Below, piece after piece: positions 8,655 through 16,510 of a DNA stretch of 64,000 nt. Positions within the stretch are counted from its first letter, which is position 1. Every line of letters starts with the position of its first letter. The notes under the pieces were generated by a model, which saw only the letters and a list, made by a program, of their open reading frames with translations, did no database searches and was not told where the DNA came from. This stretch comes from Mycolicibacterium sp. CBMA 247 (GTDB lineage: Bacteria; Actinomycetota; Actinomycetes; Mycobacteriales; Mycobacteriaceae). Position numbers and translations under genes: made by a program. The DNA lies in contig NZ_VTGX01000002.1 in the NCBI RefSeq assembly GCF_009729095.1, forward strand, positions 124,001-188,000. The letters are read 5' to 3'.

Positions 8655-9922
8655 CGCAGGCTGAAACCGGGGCCGAAGCCGGGACGACGGTTCTGCGCGC
8701 CGCCCGTTGGGTGGACGTGGCCGGCGGCCAGGTTCGGTCCCCGGCGATCGTGGTCATCGAGGGCAACCGGATCACCGCAGTCAATCCCGAAGGGCCGCTG
8801 CCGGATTCGGCCACCGTCATCGACCTGGGCGACGCCACCCTGCTGCCCGGGCTGATGGACATGGAGCTCAACCTGCTGATCGGCGGGCCGGGTAATCCCG
8901 GCGGCCTGCCGACCCCGATGCACGGAGTGCAGGACGACCCGGCGTACCGGACGCTGCGCGGCGCGGTCAACGCCCGTACCACGCTGGACGCCGGGTTCAC
9001 CACCGTCCGCAACCTGGGCCTGATGGTCAAGACCGGCGGCTACCTGCTCGACGTCGCACTGCAGCGGGCGATCGACCAGGGCTGGCATCAGGGACCGCGC
9101 ATCTATCCGGCCGGCCACGCCGTCACCCCCTACGGCGGGCACCTCGATCCCACGGTGTTCCAGCGGCTGGCGCCGGGCATCATGCCGCTGTCGGTCGCCG
9201 AGGGCATCGCCAACGGCGTACCGGATGTCATCGCGTGCGTGCGCTACCAGATCCGCCACGGCGCCAAACTGATCAAGGTGTCGGCGTCGGGTGGAGTGAT
9301 GTCACACAGCACCGCACCGGGCGCCCAGCAGTACTCCGATGCCGAGTTCGCCGCGATCGCCGATGAGGCCCACCGCGCGGGCGTCAAGGTCGCCGCCCAC
9401 GCCGTCGGAGACACCGCGATCCAGGCCTGTATCCGGGCCGGTATCGACTGCATCGAACACGGCTTTCTGGCCAGTGACGAGACGATTCAGATGATGGTCG
9501 ACCACGGCACCTTCCTGGTCTCGACCACCTATCTCACCGATGCGATGGCCATCGACCGGATTGCGCCGGAGCTGCGCAAGAAGGCGCTCGATGTCTTCCC
9601 GCGAGCAAAAGCCATGCTGCCGAAGGCCATTGCGGCCGGGGTCCGCATCGCCTGCGGCACCGACGCCCCGGCGATTCCCCACGGCGAGAACGCCAAGGAG
9701 TTGTGCGCACTCGTCGAACGCGGCATGACCCCGATGCAGGCATTACAGGCCGCGACGGTGGTGGCCGCGGACCTGGTCGATGCCGCCGACGAACTGGGGC
9801 AGCTGGCCCCGGGCTACCTGGCCGACGTCATCGCCGTTGCGGGAGATCCCAGCGTGGACATCGCGACGACGCTCGATGTCCGGTTCGTCATGAAGGACGG
9901 CGTGGTGCACAAGGCCGCCTGA
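8651..9922 (+). CDS. Amidohydrolase-fold protein lacking the HxH motif
   Basis: About 423 residues from GTG 8651, which overlaps the previous stop as GTGA. The sequence follows imidazolonepropionase- or prolidase-like amidohydrolases: LLPGLMDM, a candidate carboxylated lysine in LIKVSASGG, histidines in AAHAVGD and CIEHGF, and an aspartate in CGTDAP. At the strand-1 HxH position it has Glu72-Leu-Asn74 (MDMELNL), so two usual metal ligands are missing. It may use one metal or a different metal arrangement, or it may belong to a divergent subfamily. It is third in the Rieske/small-protein operon and may hydrolyse a pathway intermediate, which is inference. Confidence 0.82.
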   Translation: MTQAETGAEAGTTVLRAARWVDVAGGQVRSPAIVVIEGNRITAVNPEGPLPDSATVIDLGDATLLPGLMDMELNLLIGGPGNPGGLPTPMHGVQDDPAYRTLRGAVNARTTLDAGFTTVRNLGLMVKTGGYLLDVALQRAIDQGWHQGPRIYPAGHAVTPYGGHLDPTVFQRLAPGIMPLSVAEGIANGVPDVIACVRYQIRHGAKLIKVSASGGVMSHSTAPGAQQYSDAEFAAIADEAHRAGVKVAAHAVGDTAIQACIRAGIDCIEHGFLASDETIQMMVDHGTFLVSTTYLTDAMAIDRIAPELRKKALDVFPRAKAMLPKAIAAGVRIACGTDAPAIPHGENAKELCALVERGMTPMQALQAATVVAADLVDAADELGQLAPGYLADVIAVAGDPSVDIATTLDVRFVMKDGVVHKAA

Positions 9923-9998
9923 CCTGCGGGCCAGGTGAGCGCCGCCAACGGGCCGACGTGCGCTAGCGTCGAGTTGACGCGTGTGGCAGGAGACGAGG

Positions 9999-10451
9999 AT
10001 GGATCTGACCGAGAACACCTTGTGGTGGCTCAAACAGGCCTTCTATTTCTCGCTCACCGAGGTCAACGAGTCGGTCAAGGAGCACGGGGTCACCACCGCC
10101 CAGATCGGGGTCCTGCGCCAGTTGACCAATCAACCGGGCCTGTCCGGCGCCGAGTTGGCCCGTCGACTGTTGATCACTCCGCAAGGCGTGCAGCTTGCGC
10201 TCACCGCGCTGGAAAAGCGGGGCCTGGTCGAACGCAAACAAGACCCACAGCACGGGCGCATCCTGCAGGTCTTCCTCACCGATGAAGGCCGAGCGGTGGC
10301 CTCGGCGGTGGTCGCCGATGCGGTCGCCGCCCATGACCGGGTGTTCGGCGTACTCACTGACGAGGAACAGGAGCAGCTGAAGGCACTCCTGCGTCGGGTG
10401 ATCGAACAGGGAACGGGCCACACGCCGCACTCCGATCACATCGACCCATGA
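9999..10451 (+). CDS. MarR-family regulator
   Basis: 150 residues from ATG 9999, which has GGAGACGAGG directly upstream. The central VTTAQIGVLRQLTNQPGLSG, ELARRLLITPQGVQLALTAL and EKRGLVERK form a MarR winged helix, followed by a wing ending in LTDEGR and a C-terminal dimer helix. It lies 76 bases after the amidohydrolase on the same strand and close to both copies of the TACTTG-containing motif (6944 and 11787). It is the best local candidate to control the oxygenase genes. The ligand is probably a pathway substrate or product, which is inference. Confidence 0.9.
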   Translation: MDLTENTLWWLKQAFYFSLTEVNESVKEHGVTTAQIGVLRQLTNQPGLSGAELARRLLITPQGVQLALTALEKRGLVERKQDPQHGRILQVFLTDEGRAVASAVVADAVAAHDRVFGVLTDEEQEQLKALLRRVIEQGTGHTPHSDHIDP

Positions 10452-10475
10452 AATCTCCGTCTCCCGATGGGTCGA
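10441..10475. terminator. Hairpin between convergent MarR and desaturase genes
   Basis: TCGACCCAT at 10441-10449 and its exact reverse complement at 10467-10475 form a 9-base stem with a 17-base loop in the 34-base gap between two convergent genes. A bidirectional terminator is likely. Confidence 0.45.
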
Positions 10476-10485
10476 GCAGCCAGGC

Positions 10486-11583
10486 CTATTTGCGGCGTCG
10501 CCGGCCGATGCTCAGCAGCCCGTCGGGAAACGCCAACCCGTGGATGATCCGTTGCGTCCGGAAGTACTGGCGCGGAAGCGATGCCGTGTTGTAGGGCAGG
10601 TCGTACTTCTCACACAGTTCCCGTACCCGAACGCTGACCTGCGGAAGGCGGTTGCTCGGCAGGTCGGGGAACAGGTGATGCTCGATCTGGTAGCACAGGT
10701 GACCGCCCGAGATCGCCAGCAGCGGGCTCGCGTTGAAGTTTGCGGTCCCGAGCATTTGCCGGAGATACCACTCGCCTTTGGTCTCGTCCTTGACCACCGC
10801 CGGGTCGAACGTCTCGGTGCCGTCGGGGATGTGCCCACAGATGATGTTCACGTACACCCACAGGTTGCGGATCACGTTCGCGGCGAGGTTGGCCGTCAGC
10901 GTTCGGCGCCACCGGCGTCCGCTCAGCGCGGGCAGGAACACATAGTCCTTGCTCAACTGGCGGGCGATCTTGCCGAAGAACTTCCGCTTCTCCACCGCGA
11001 CAGCGTCCGACGCCTCGTGCCGGAGACGCTCCGAGTGCAGGCCGTGCAGGGCGATACCCCACTCGAACATCGCCGCCAACACCAGGTTTCGCAGCGGAGT
11101 CACCAGATAGACCCAACGCCAGGGCTGGTCGGCGGTCACCCGCAGCAGGCGGTAGCCGATGTCCTCGTCCATGCCGAGCACATTGCTGTAAACGTGGTGC
11201 CGGTAGTTGTGCGAGTACCGCCACTGCGCGGAATGCCCGACCATGTCCCACTCCCAGGTGTTGGAGTGGATTTCGGGATCGTTCATCCAATCCCACTGGC
11301 CATGGGAGATGTTGTGGCCGAGTTCCATGTTCTCGATGGACTTCGCATATGCCAGCGCGCACGTTCCCACCAACCAACCGGTCTTCGACCGACTGCCGGC
11401 GATCACCAGGCGGGACGCGACATCGAGCGCCCGCTGGAAATGGATCACCCGCCGGATGTAGGCCGCGTCCGCCGCCCCGAGCGACTCCTCGACGTCTCGG
11501 CGGATCACGTCGAGTTCATAGGCGATCTCTTCGACGTCCTCGCTGCTGAGATGCAGGTAGGTGGAGACATCGGCGATCGCCAT
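10486..11583 (-). CDS. Membrane fatty acid desaturase
   Basis: 365 residues from ATG 11583, preceded by GAGGA. It has the three histidine boxes of membrane di-iron desaturases: HNISH at 90-94, HNYRHH around 125-130 and QIEHH ending at 302-303. Hydrophobic stretches separate the boxes as in acyl-CoA and linoleoyl-type desaturases. It would insert a double bond, or hydroxylate, an acyl chain in the membrane, using O2 and electrons from a reductase. The divergent gene at 11820 encodes such a reductase, so they could be partners, as in mycobacterial DesA3 with its oxidoreductase. The same reductase could also serve the Rieske enzymes. Confidence 0.92.
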   Translation of the reverse strand: MAIADVSTYLHLSSEDVEEIAYELDVIRRDVEESLGAADAAYIRRVIHFQRALDVASRLVIAGSRSKTGWLVGTCALAYAKSIENMELGHNISHGQWDWMNDPEIHSNTWEWDMVGHSAQWRYSHNYRHHVYSNVLGMDEDIGYRLLRVTADQPWRWVYLVTPLRNLVLAAMFEWGIALHGLHSERLRHEASDAVAVEKRKFFGKIARQLSKDYVFLPALSGRRWRRTLTANLAANVIRNLWVYVNIICGHIPDGTETFDPAVVKDETKGEWYLRQMLGTANFNASPLLAISGGHLCYQIEHHLFPDLPSNRLPQVSVRVRELCEKYDLPYNTASLPRQYFRTQRIIHGLAFPDGLLSIGRRRRK

Positions 11584-11786
11584 CAAGGTGTCCTCGGGTG
11601 GGTGCAGCGTTGGAGCGGTGCAATCCGGGCCACCGCGAGGGCCAGACCGCAGCGTAGAGGCTAGGGGTTACCGATGGGTAATCGAGGTTCGCCGAACAGG
11701 CGAAATGGTGGCGCTGACGTACGGTCTGCCCGCCTCTACCGGAGTTGGCCATGCCCCCACACCCTCGTCGATATCTAGCACTTGAG

Positions 11787-11807
11787 ATTAATGACAAGTA
11801 CTTGATA
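11787..11807. promoter_or_regulatory. Operator-like site upstream of reductase
   Basis: On the minus strand this reads TATCAAGTACTTGTCATTAAT, matching 18 of 21 bases of 6944-6964. It includes the perfect 10-base palindrome CAAGTACTTG (11795-11804). It lies 13 bases before the reductase ATG, close enough to block initiation. Confidence 0.55.
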
Positions 11808-11819
11808 TTGTTGGCCGCG

Positions 11820-12896
11820 ATGGAGACATCCACGACCCCCCGCATGGAATCCGCCGACGTGATCGACGCCGACGGGTTCACTCCGTTGCGAATCAAGCAG
11901 GTGATCCGGGAGACCTCCGACGCGGTGTCTCTCGTTCTCGATGTCCCTGAATCGAGCAAGGACCGGTTCCGTTATCTGGCAGGGCAATTCGTCACCATTC
12001 GGGTGAGGATCGGCGGGGCCGAACATCGCCGGTGCTACTCGATGTCGTCGTCACCGGCCGTCGAACCCGACCTGCGGATCACCGTCAAGCGTGATCGCGA
12101 CGGCCTGGTCTCCAATTGGATCAACGACACCGTGAGCGTCGGCGACGAACTGCACGTCGCACCACCCGAGGGACGCTTCGTCCTCGCCGCCACCGAGCGC
12201 AATGTCGTCACCTTCGCCGGCGGCAGCGGCATCACCCCGGTGTTCTCGCTGGTGCATTCGGCACTGACCGCGACCGCGCGCACGGCCCGGCTGTTCTACG
12301 CCAACCGCAACCTCGACTCGGTGATCTTCCGGGAGGCGTTGGCCGAGCTGACCGACACCCACGGCGGGCGCCTTGAGGTGCACCACCATCTCGACGACCT
12401 TGATGGCGTCGTCTCGCCACAACACGTCGCGGACTTCATCGCCAGCGCTGAAGCGGAAGACGGCAGCCACGCCGACGCCGACTACTACGTCTGCGGTCCC
12501 GCCCCGTTCATGGACACCGTCGAACGGGTCCTGCTCGACACCGGGATCCCCAAGCGGCAGGTGCATCTGGAGCGGTTCAGCGTCGCCGCGATCCCGCTTC
12601 CCGACCCGGCCGAACCCGCGGTCACCGAAGAGGTGACGATCGAACTCGGCCGCAGCACCGTCACCGCGCCGTACCGGGCCGGCAACACCCTGCTGCAGAC
12701 CGCGCGGCTGGCCGGCCTGAAGGCGCCGTCCTCCTGCGAAACCGGTTCGTGCGGAACATGTATGGCTCATGTGGTCGAGGGCAGCGCACGCATGCTCAAC
12801 AACGATGCCCTCGATGACGACGAGGTTGCCGAGGGCTGGGTGGTGACGTGCCAGGCACTGCCCACCAGCCGCACAGTGAGGGTGGTCTATGAGTAA
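11820..12896 (+). CDS. Ferredoxin reductase with C-terminal [2Fe-2S] domain
   Basis: 358 residues from ATG 11820. The order is an FAD-binding domain with RRCYSMSS, an NAD(P)-binding domain with FAGGSGITPV and YYVCGPAPFMD, and a C-terminal plant-type [2Fe-2S] domain with Cys306, Cys311, Cys314 and Cys344 (CETGSCGTC and VVTCQ). This is the architecture of reductases that feed Rieske oxygenases (KshB type) and of Rv3230c-type desaturase reductases. It moves electrons from NAD(P)H to a terminal oxygenase. It overlaps the SDR gene by 8 bases and heads the operon that includes the second Rieske gene. An operator-like site sits just upstream. Confidence 0.93.
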   Translation: METSTTPRMESADVIDADGFTPLRIKQVIRETSDAVSLVLDVPESSKDRFRYLAGQFVTIRVRIGGAEHRRCYSMSSSPAVEPDLRITVKRDRDGLVSNWINDTVSVGDELHVAPPEGRFVLAATERNVVTFAGGSGITPVFSLVHSALTATARTARLFYANRNLDSVIFREALAELTDTHGGRLEVHHHLDDLDGVVSPQHVADFIASAEAEDGSHADADYYVCGPAPFMDTVERVLLDTGIPKRQVHLERFSVAAIPLPDPAEPAVTEEVTIELGRSTVTAPYRAGNTLLQTARLAGLKAPSSCETGSCGTCMAHVVEGSARMLNNDALDDDEVAEGWVVTCQALPTSRTVRVVYE

Positions 12897-13647
12897 AAGC
12901 AGTGTGAACAGGGTGGCCGTGGTGACCGGCGGGGCATCGGGCATGGGGGAAGCGACGTGCCACGAGTTGGGCCGGCGCGGCCATCAGGTCGCCGTGCTCG
13001 ACGTGAATGCCGATGCCGCCCAACGCGTCACCGATGACCTGCGGTCGGCCGGAGTCACCGCCTTCGCGGTCGGCGCCGACATCACCGATCGGGCCGCGGT
13101 GGAAGAGGCCTTCGGCAAGGTGCGCAGCGAACTCGGACCGGTCGGCATCTTGGTGACCAGCGCGGGCATGTTCGGGTACGCATCGTTCGCCGACATCACC
13201 GAGCAATCCTGGGCACAGATGCTCAACGTGAACCTGAGCGGGACCTTCCGCTGCTGTCAGGTGGCCCTGCCGGACATGGTCAACACCGGATGGGGCCGCA
13301 TCGTGATGATCTCCTCATCGAGCGCCCAGCGCGGCACACCGTTCGCGGCCCACTACGCCGCCTCCAAAGGCGCGCTGTTGACCTTGACGAAATCGCTGGC
13401 CCGCGAATACGCCGCGCACGGCATCACGGTCAACAACATCCCGCCGTCGGGTATCGAGACCCCCATGCAGCACCAGTCGCAAGCCGCGGGCTACCTGCCG
13501 CCCAATGAGACGATCGCCGCCAACATCCCTCTCGGCAGGCTCGGCACCGGAGCGGATATCGCTGCCGCCGTGGGGTTCCTGTGCTCCGAGGAGGCCGGCT
13601 TCATCACCGGACAAACCCTCGGGGTGAACGGCGGCGCAGTGATGTAG
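12889..13647 (+). CDS. Short-chain dehydrogenase/reductase
   Basis: 252 residues, a classical SDR. The cofactor motif TGGASGMG lies at 13-20 and the catalytic set is Ser near 143, Tyr156 and Lys160 in YAASK. The usual NNAG is TSAG here. It catalyses NAD(P)-dependent alcohol-ketone conversion. The ATG overlaps the reductase stop, so expression is coupled, and the second Rieske gene follows after 54 bases. In the cluster it could oxidise a hydroxylated product or act as a cis-diol dehydrogenase; the exact substrate is unknown. Confidence 0.92.
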   Translation: MSKSSVNRVAVVTGGASGMGEATCHELGRRGHQVAVLDVNADAAQRVTDDLRSAGVTAFAVGADITDRAAVEEAFGKVRSELGPVGILVTSAGMFGYASFADITEQSWAQMLNVNLSGTFRCCQVALPDMVNTGWGRIVMISSSSAQRGTPFAAHYAASKGALLTLTKSLAREYAAHGITVNNIPPSGIETPMQHQSQAAGYLPPNETIAANIPLGRLGTGADIAAAVGFLCSEEAGFITGQTLGVNGGAVM

Positions 13648-13701
13648 CGGCCTCCAACCGCCCAAGCAGTCCCAAAACGCACTAGTCACACGGAGGTTCG
13701 C

Positions 13702-14970
13702 ATGGCAACCAAGTGGCCCAAGCCGGCTGAGGGATCCTGGACCGAGCACTACCCTGACCTGGGTACCGGGCCGATCCCGTTCCGGGACTCCATCTCTGAG
13801 GAGTTCTACGCCCTGGAGCAGGAAGCCATCTTCAAGCGGGCCTGGCTCAACATCAGCCGGGTTGAGGAGACTCCCGACGTCGGCAGTTACATCACCCGCC
13901 AGATCGAGGCCGCCGGCGCGTCGCTGCTCCTGGTGAAGGATCACGACGGCGGTATCCGCGCCTTCCACAACCTGTGCCGCAGACGCGGGCACCCCGTCGT
14001 TACCGCCAACTTCCGCGCCACCGAATTACGCAGCACCGATGGTGAATTCGAATGTCGGCACTGCGGATGGCGCTACGGTCTCGACGGAAAGCTGCTGTCG
14101 CAGCCTGATGCGGACACCTTCACCGACCTGGATACCGCTGACTATGGGCTGGTTCCGGTGCACTGCGACGTCTGGGCCGGCTTCGTGTTCGTCAACTTCG
14201 ACCCCGAACCACGCCAAAGCCTGCGCGACTTCCTCGGCCCCATGGTGACCGCACTCGACGACTACCCGTTCGGCAAACTCACCGAGCGATATGACTGGGT
14301 GGCGCACAACAACAGCAACTGGAAGATCTTCGCCGACGCCTTCCAGGAGTACTACCACGTACCGTCGCTGCACACCCAGCAGGTGCCGCCGGAGGTGCGG
14401 GATCCCAACGCCGGCTTCACCTGTGGCCACTTTCAGCTCGACGGTCCGCACCGGCTAGTCTCGACAGCCGGCACCCGACGCTGGCTGCTGGCGCCGGAGT
14501 ACATGTATCCGATCGAGCGGGCGACCCAGAGTGGCCTGGTGGGTCCGTGGCGGACCCCCGACATCGGTGAACTGCCGATGCACGGCCTCAACCCCGGCAA
14601 TATCGAGCCGTGGGGCATCAGCAACTTCCAGATCTTCCCCAACCTGGAGATCCTGATCTACGGCGGCTGGTATCTGCTGTATCGCTACTGGCCGACCTCG
14701 CACAACACCCACCGGTATGAGGCGTTCACCTACTTCCATCCGGCCCGCACCGTGCGGGAACGCATCGAGCACGAGATGGCCGCCGTCGTGCTCAAGGAAT
14801 TCGCCCTGCAGGACGCCGGCATGCTCGGCGGCACCCAGGCCGCGCTCGAGTACGACGTCATCGACGACTACCCGCTCAGTGATCAGGAGATCCTGGTGCG
14901 CCACCTGCACAAGATGGCGGTCGACTGGGTCGCGGACTATCAGCGCGACCCCGCACCGGCAGGAGCGTGA
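13702..14970 (+). CDS. Rieske oxygenase-like alpha subunit with altered cluster ligands
   Basis: 422 residues, homologous along its length to the protein at 7055. The cluster motif is not canonical. The first half reads Cys92-Arg-Arg94-Arg-Gly-His97, so the ligand histidine is Arg94. The second half reads Cys118-Arg-His120-Cys121-Gly-Trp, so the second ligand histidine is Cys121. The codons are clear (TGC CGC AGA at 13975; TGT CGG CAC TGC at 14053). The mononuclear iron histidines His219 and His224 in EYYHVPSLH are kept. It may hold a three-cysteine cluster with a nearby histidine, or no cluster. It is followed by the second small partner gene, then a TauD-type dioxygenase. Confidence 0.9.
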   Translation: MATKWPKPAEGSWTEHYPDLGTGPIPFRDSISEEFYALEQEAIFKRAWLNISRVEETPDVGSYITRQIEAAGASLLLVKDHDGGIRAFHNLCRRRGHPVVTANFRATELRSTDGEFECRHCGWRYGLDGKLLSQPDADTFTDLDTADYGLVPVHCDVWAGFVFVNFDPEPRQSLRDFLGPMVTALDDYPFGKLTERYDWVAHNNSNWKIFADAFQEYYHVPSLHTQQVPPEVRDPNAGFTCGHFQLDGPHRLVSTAGTRRWLLAPEYMYPIERATQSGLVGPWRTPDIGELPMHGLNPGNIEPWGISNFQIFPNLEILIYGGWYLLYRYWPTSHNTHRYEAFTYFHPARTVRERIEHEMAAVVLKEFALQDAGMLGGTQAALEYDVIDDYPLSDQEILVRHLHKMAVDWVADYQRDPAPAGA

Positions 14971-14972
14971 CG

Positions 14973-15308
14973 ATGGCCTCCACCCGACTACCCAGCGCCT
15001 TCTCCGAACTGGAGCCGTACGCCGAAACCTGGTGTCTGCCAACGGAGACCGAGCGCTGGGAGCGCCGCCTCGCCAGCACCATGCCGGAGATGCATCAGTT
15101 CTACGAAGCCTTCTTCCCACGCGTCGAGGAGGCGATCGAGTACTGCGACAAGTTTCCGCTCGACGACATTCCCGACGATGCTCTCAACCTGCTGCACCTG
15201 ATCTATTCGCTGATCATGGTCGCCATGTCGGTGGAGATCATGCACCAACCGGCCCCGACCGACTCCGCCGATGCCGTCATGATCCGCACCGGAGAACCGC
15301 GGCCGTAG
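14973..15308 (+). CDS. Small Rieske-associated protein 2 (unrecognised family)
   Basis: About 111 residues. I chose ATG 14973 because MASTRLPSAFSELE then aligns with MSTKFPAEFADLE of the paralogue at 8325; a GTG at 14967 overlapping the Rieske stop is also possible. It shares WCL, RLASTMPEM, FYEAFFPRVEEAIEYCDKF and LNLLHLIYS with its paralogue. There are no cofactor motifs, signal peptide or clear membrane segment. It sits immediately after the unusual Rieske gene, just as its paralogue follows the canonical one, which points to a conserved partnership. Function is unknown. Confidence 0.8.
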   Translation: MASTRLPSAFSELEPYAETWCLPTETERWERRLASTMPEMHQFYEAFFPRVEEAIEYCDKFPLDDIPDDALNLLHLIYSLIMVAMSVEIMHQPAPTDSADAVMIRTGEPRP

Positions 15309-15343
15309 CCGCCACCGCTACCGAACACCGAAAGGACGCACCG

Positions 15344-16189
15344 ATGAGTGTGTTGACCATCAACAAGCTGACCGCTTCGGTGGGCGCCGAGGTAGTCGGC
15401 GTCGACCCCGAACGCCTGGGCACCGACGACAGCCTGGGGGCCGCGGTGCTGGATGCCCTGGAGGACAACGGAGTGCTGGTGTTCCACGGCCTGCACCTGA
15501 ATCCCGAAGCCCAAGTGGCCTACTCGCAGCGTCTGGGCGAGATCGACCGCTCAGCCGATGGCCATCACCCCGTCTCGGGTATCTATCCGATCACGCTGGA
15601 CAAGACGAAGAACAAGTCGGCCGAATACCTCAAGGCGACCTTCGACTGGCATATCGACGGCTGCACTCCCATGCATGACGAATGCCCGCAGAAGGCCACG
15701 GTGCTGTCGGCCCTGGAAGTCGCCGCACGCGGCGGCGAGACCGAGTTCGCCAACACCTACGCGGCCTATGACTCGCTCGATGAGGCCGAGAAGGAGCGCT
15801 ACAGCGGGCTGCGGGTGGTCCACTCCCTGGAAGCCTCACAGCGTCGGGTCTATCCAGACCCGACGCCCGATCAGCTGAGCCGTTGGCAGGCCCGGCCGAC
15901 CCACGAGAACCCGCTGGTGTGGACGCACCGCAACGGGCGAAAGTCGTTGGTACTGGGTGCTTCGGCGGACTACATCGTCGGCATGGATCGCGACGAGGGG
16001 CGGGCCCTGCTCGCCGAACTCCTGGCCCACGCCACCACTGCGGACAAGGTGTACAGCCACAAGTGGTCGGTCGGTGACACCGTCATCTGGGACAACCAGG
16101 GCGTCCTGCATCGCGCGGCGCCGTATGAGCCCAACTCTCCCCGGCACATGCTGCGCACCACGGTGCTCGGCGACGAACCCATCCAATAA
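15344..16189 (+). CDS. Fe(II)/2-oxoglutarate dioxygenase, TauD/TfdA family
   Basis: 281 residues, the usual TauD length. The iron ligands are His103 and Asp105 (DWHID) and His256 (GVLHRAAPY), and Arg271 in RHMLRTT is the 2-oxoglutarate-binding arginine, all at spacings matching E. coli TauD. It hydroxylates an unactivated carbon while decarboxylating 2-oxoglutarate. It follows the second Rieske/small-protein pair after 35 bases and is followed after 9 bases by the EthD-like gene, so it belongs to the operon starting at 11820. The substrate may be a pathway intermediate rather than taurine; that is inference. Confidence 0.92.
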   Translation: MSVLTINKLTASVGAEVVGVDPERLGTDDSLGAAVLDALEDNGVLVFHGLHLNPEAQVAYSQRLGEIDRSADGHHPVSGIYPITLDKTKNKSAEYLKATFDWHIDGCTPMHDECPQKATVLSALEVAARGGETEFANTYAAYDSLDEAEKERYSGLRVVHSLEASQRRVYPDPTPDQLSRWQARPTHENPLVWTHRNGRKSLVLGASADYIVGMDRDEGRALLAELLAHATTADKVYSHKWSVGDTVIWDNQGVLHRAAPYEPNSPRHMLRTTVLGDEPIQ

Positions 16190-16198
16190 GGAGCGCTC

Positions 16199-16510
16199 AT
16201 GGTGAAGTCACTGCTGTTTGTGGAGAGCAGGCCCGAATCACCCGATCTCGTCGAGGACTACCACCGCTGGCATGACACCACCCACCTCCCGGAGATGCTG
16301 CAGGTCGAGGGGTTCGTCGCGGCGCGGCGTTGGCAAACCGACGGCGACTCCTTCATCACGCTGTATGAGATCGACACCGAGATCGAGACCGCCAAGGCCA
16401 ACCTAAAAGCCGCTGTGCAGGCCGGACGGATGTCGAAACCTGTTGCCGTCGAGATGAATCCACCTGCCGTGCAGCGCTACCTCAGCCTGGTGAGCGAAGC
16501 CACGAGTTAG
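16199..16510 (+). CDS. EthD-like dimeric alpha/beta-barrel protein
   Basis: 103 residues. The pattern VEDYHRWHDTTHLPEMLQVEG, a beta strand with AARRW, then ITLYEIDTE and a helix, fits the dimeric ferredoxin-like alpha/beta-barrel fold of EthD and related small enzymes. Such proteins help break down or isomerise intermediates in many catabolic operons. It is the last gene of the operon beginning at 11820; its stop overlaps the stop of the convergent dehydrogenase by 3 bases. The assignment rests on fold pattern only. Confidence 0.7.
   Translation: MVKSLLFVESRPESPDLVEDYHRWHDTTHLPEMLQVEGFVAARRWQTDGDSFITLYEIDTEIETAKANLKAAVQAGRMSKPVAVEMNPPAVQRYLSLVSEATS

Noticed and set aside
9925..9998. Extra MarR operator copy in front of the MarR gene at 9999
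   Set aside because: No TATCAAG or TACTTG half-site is present in this gap.
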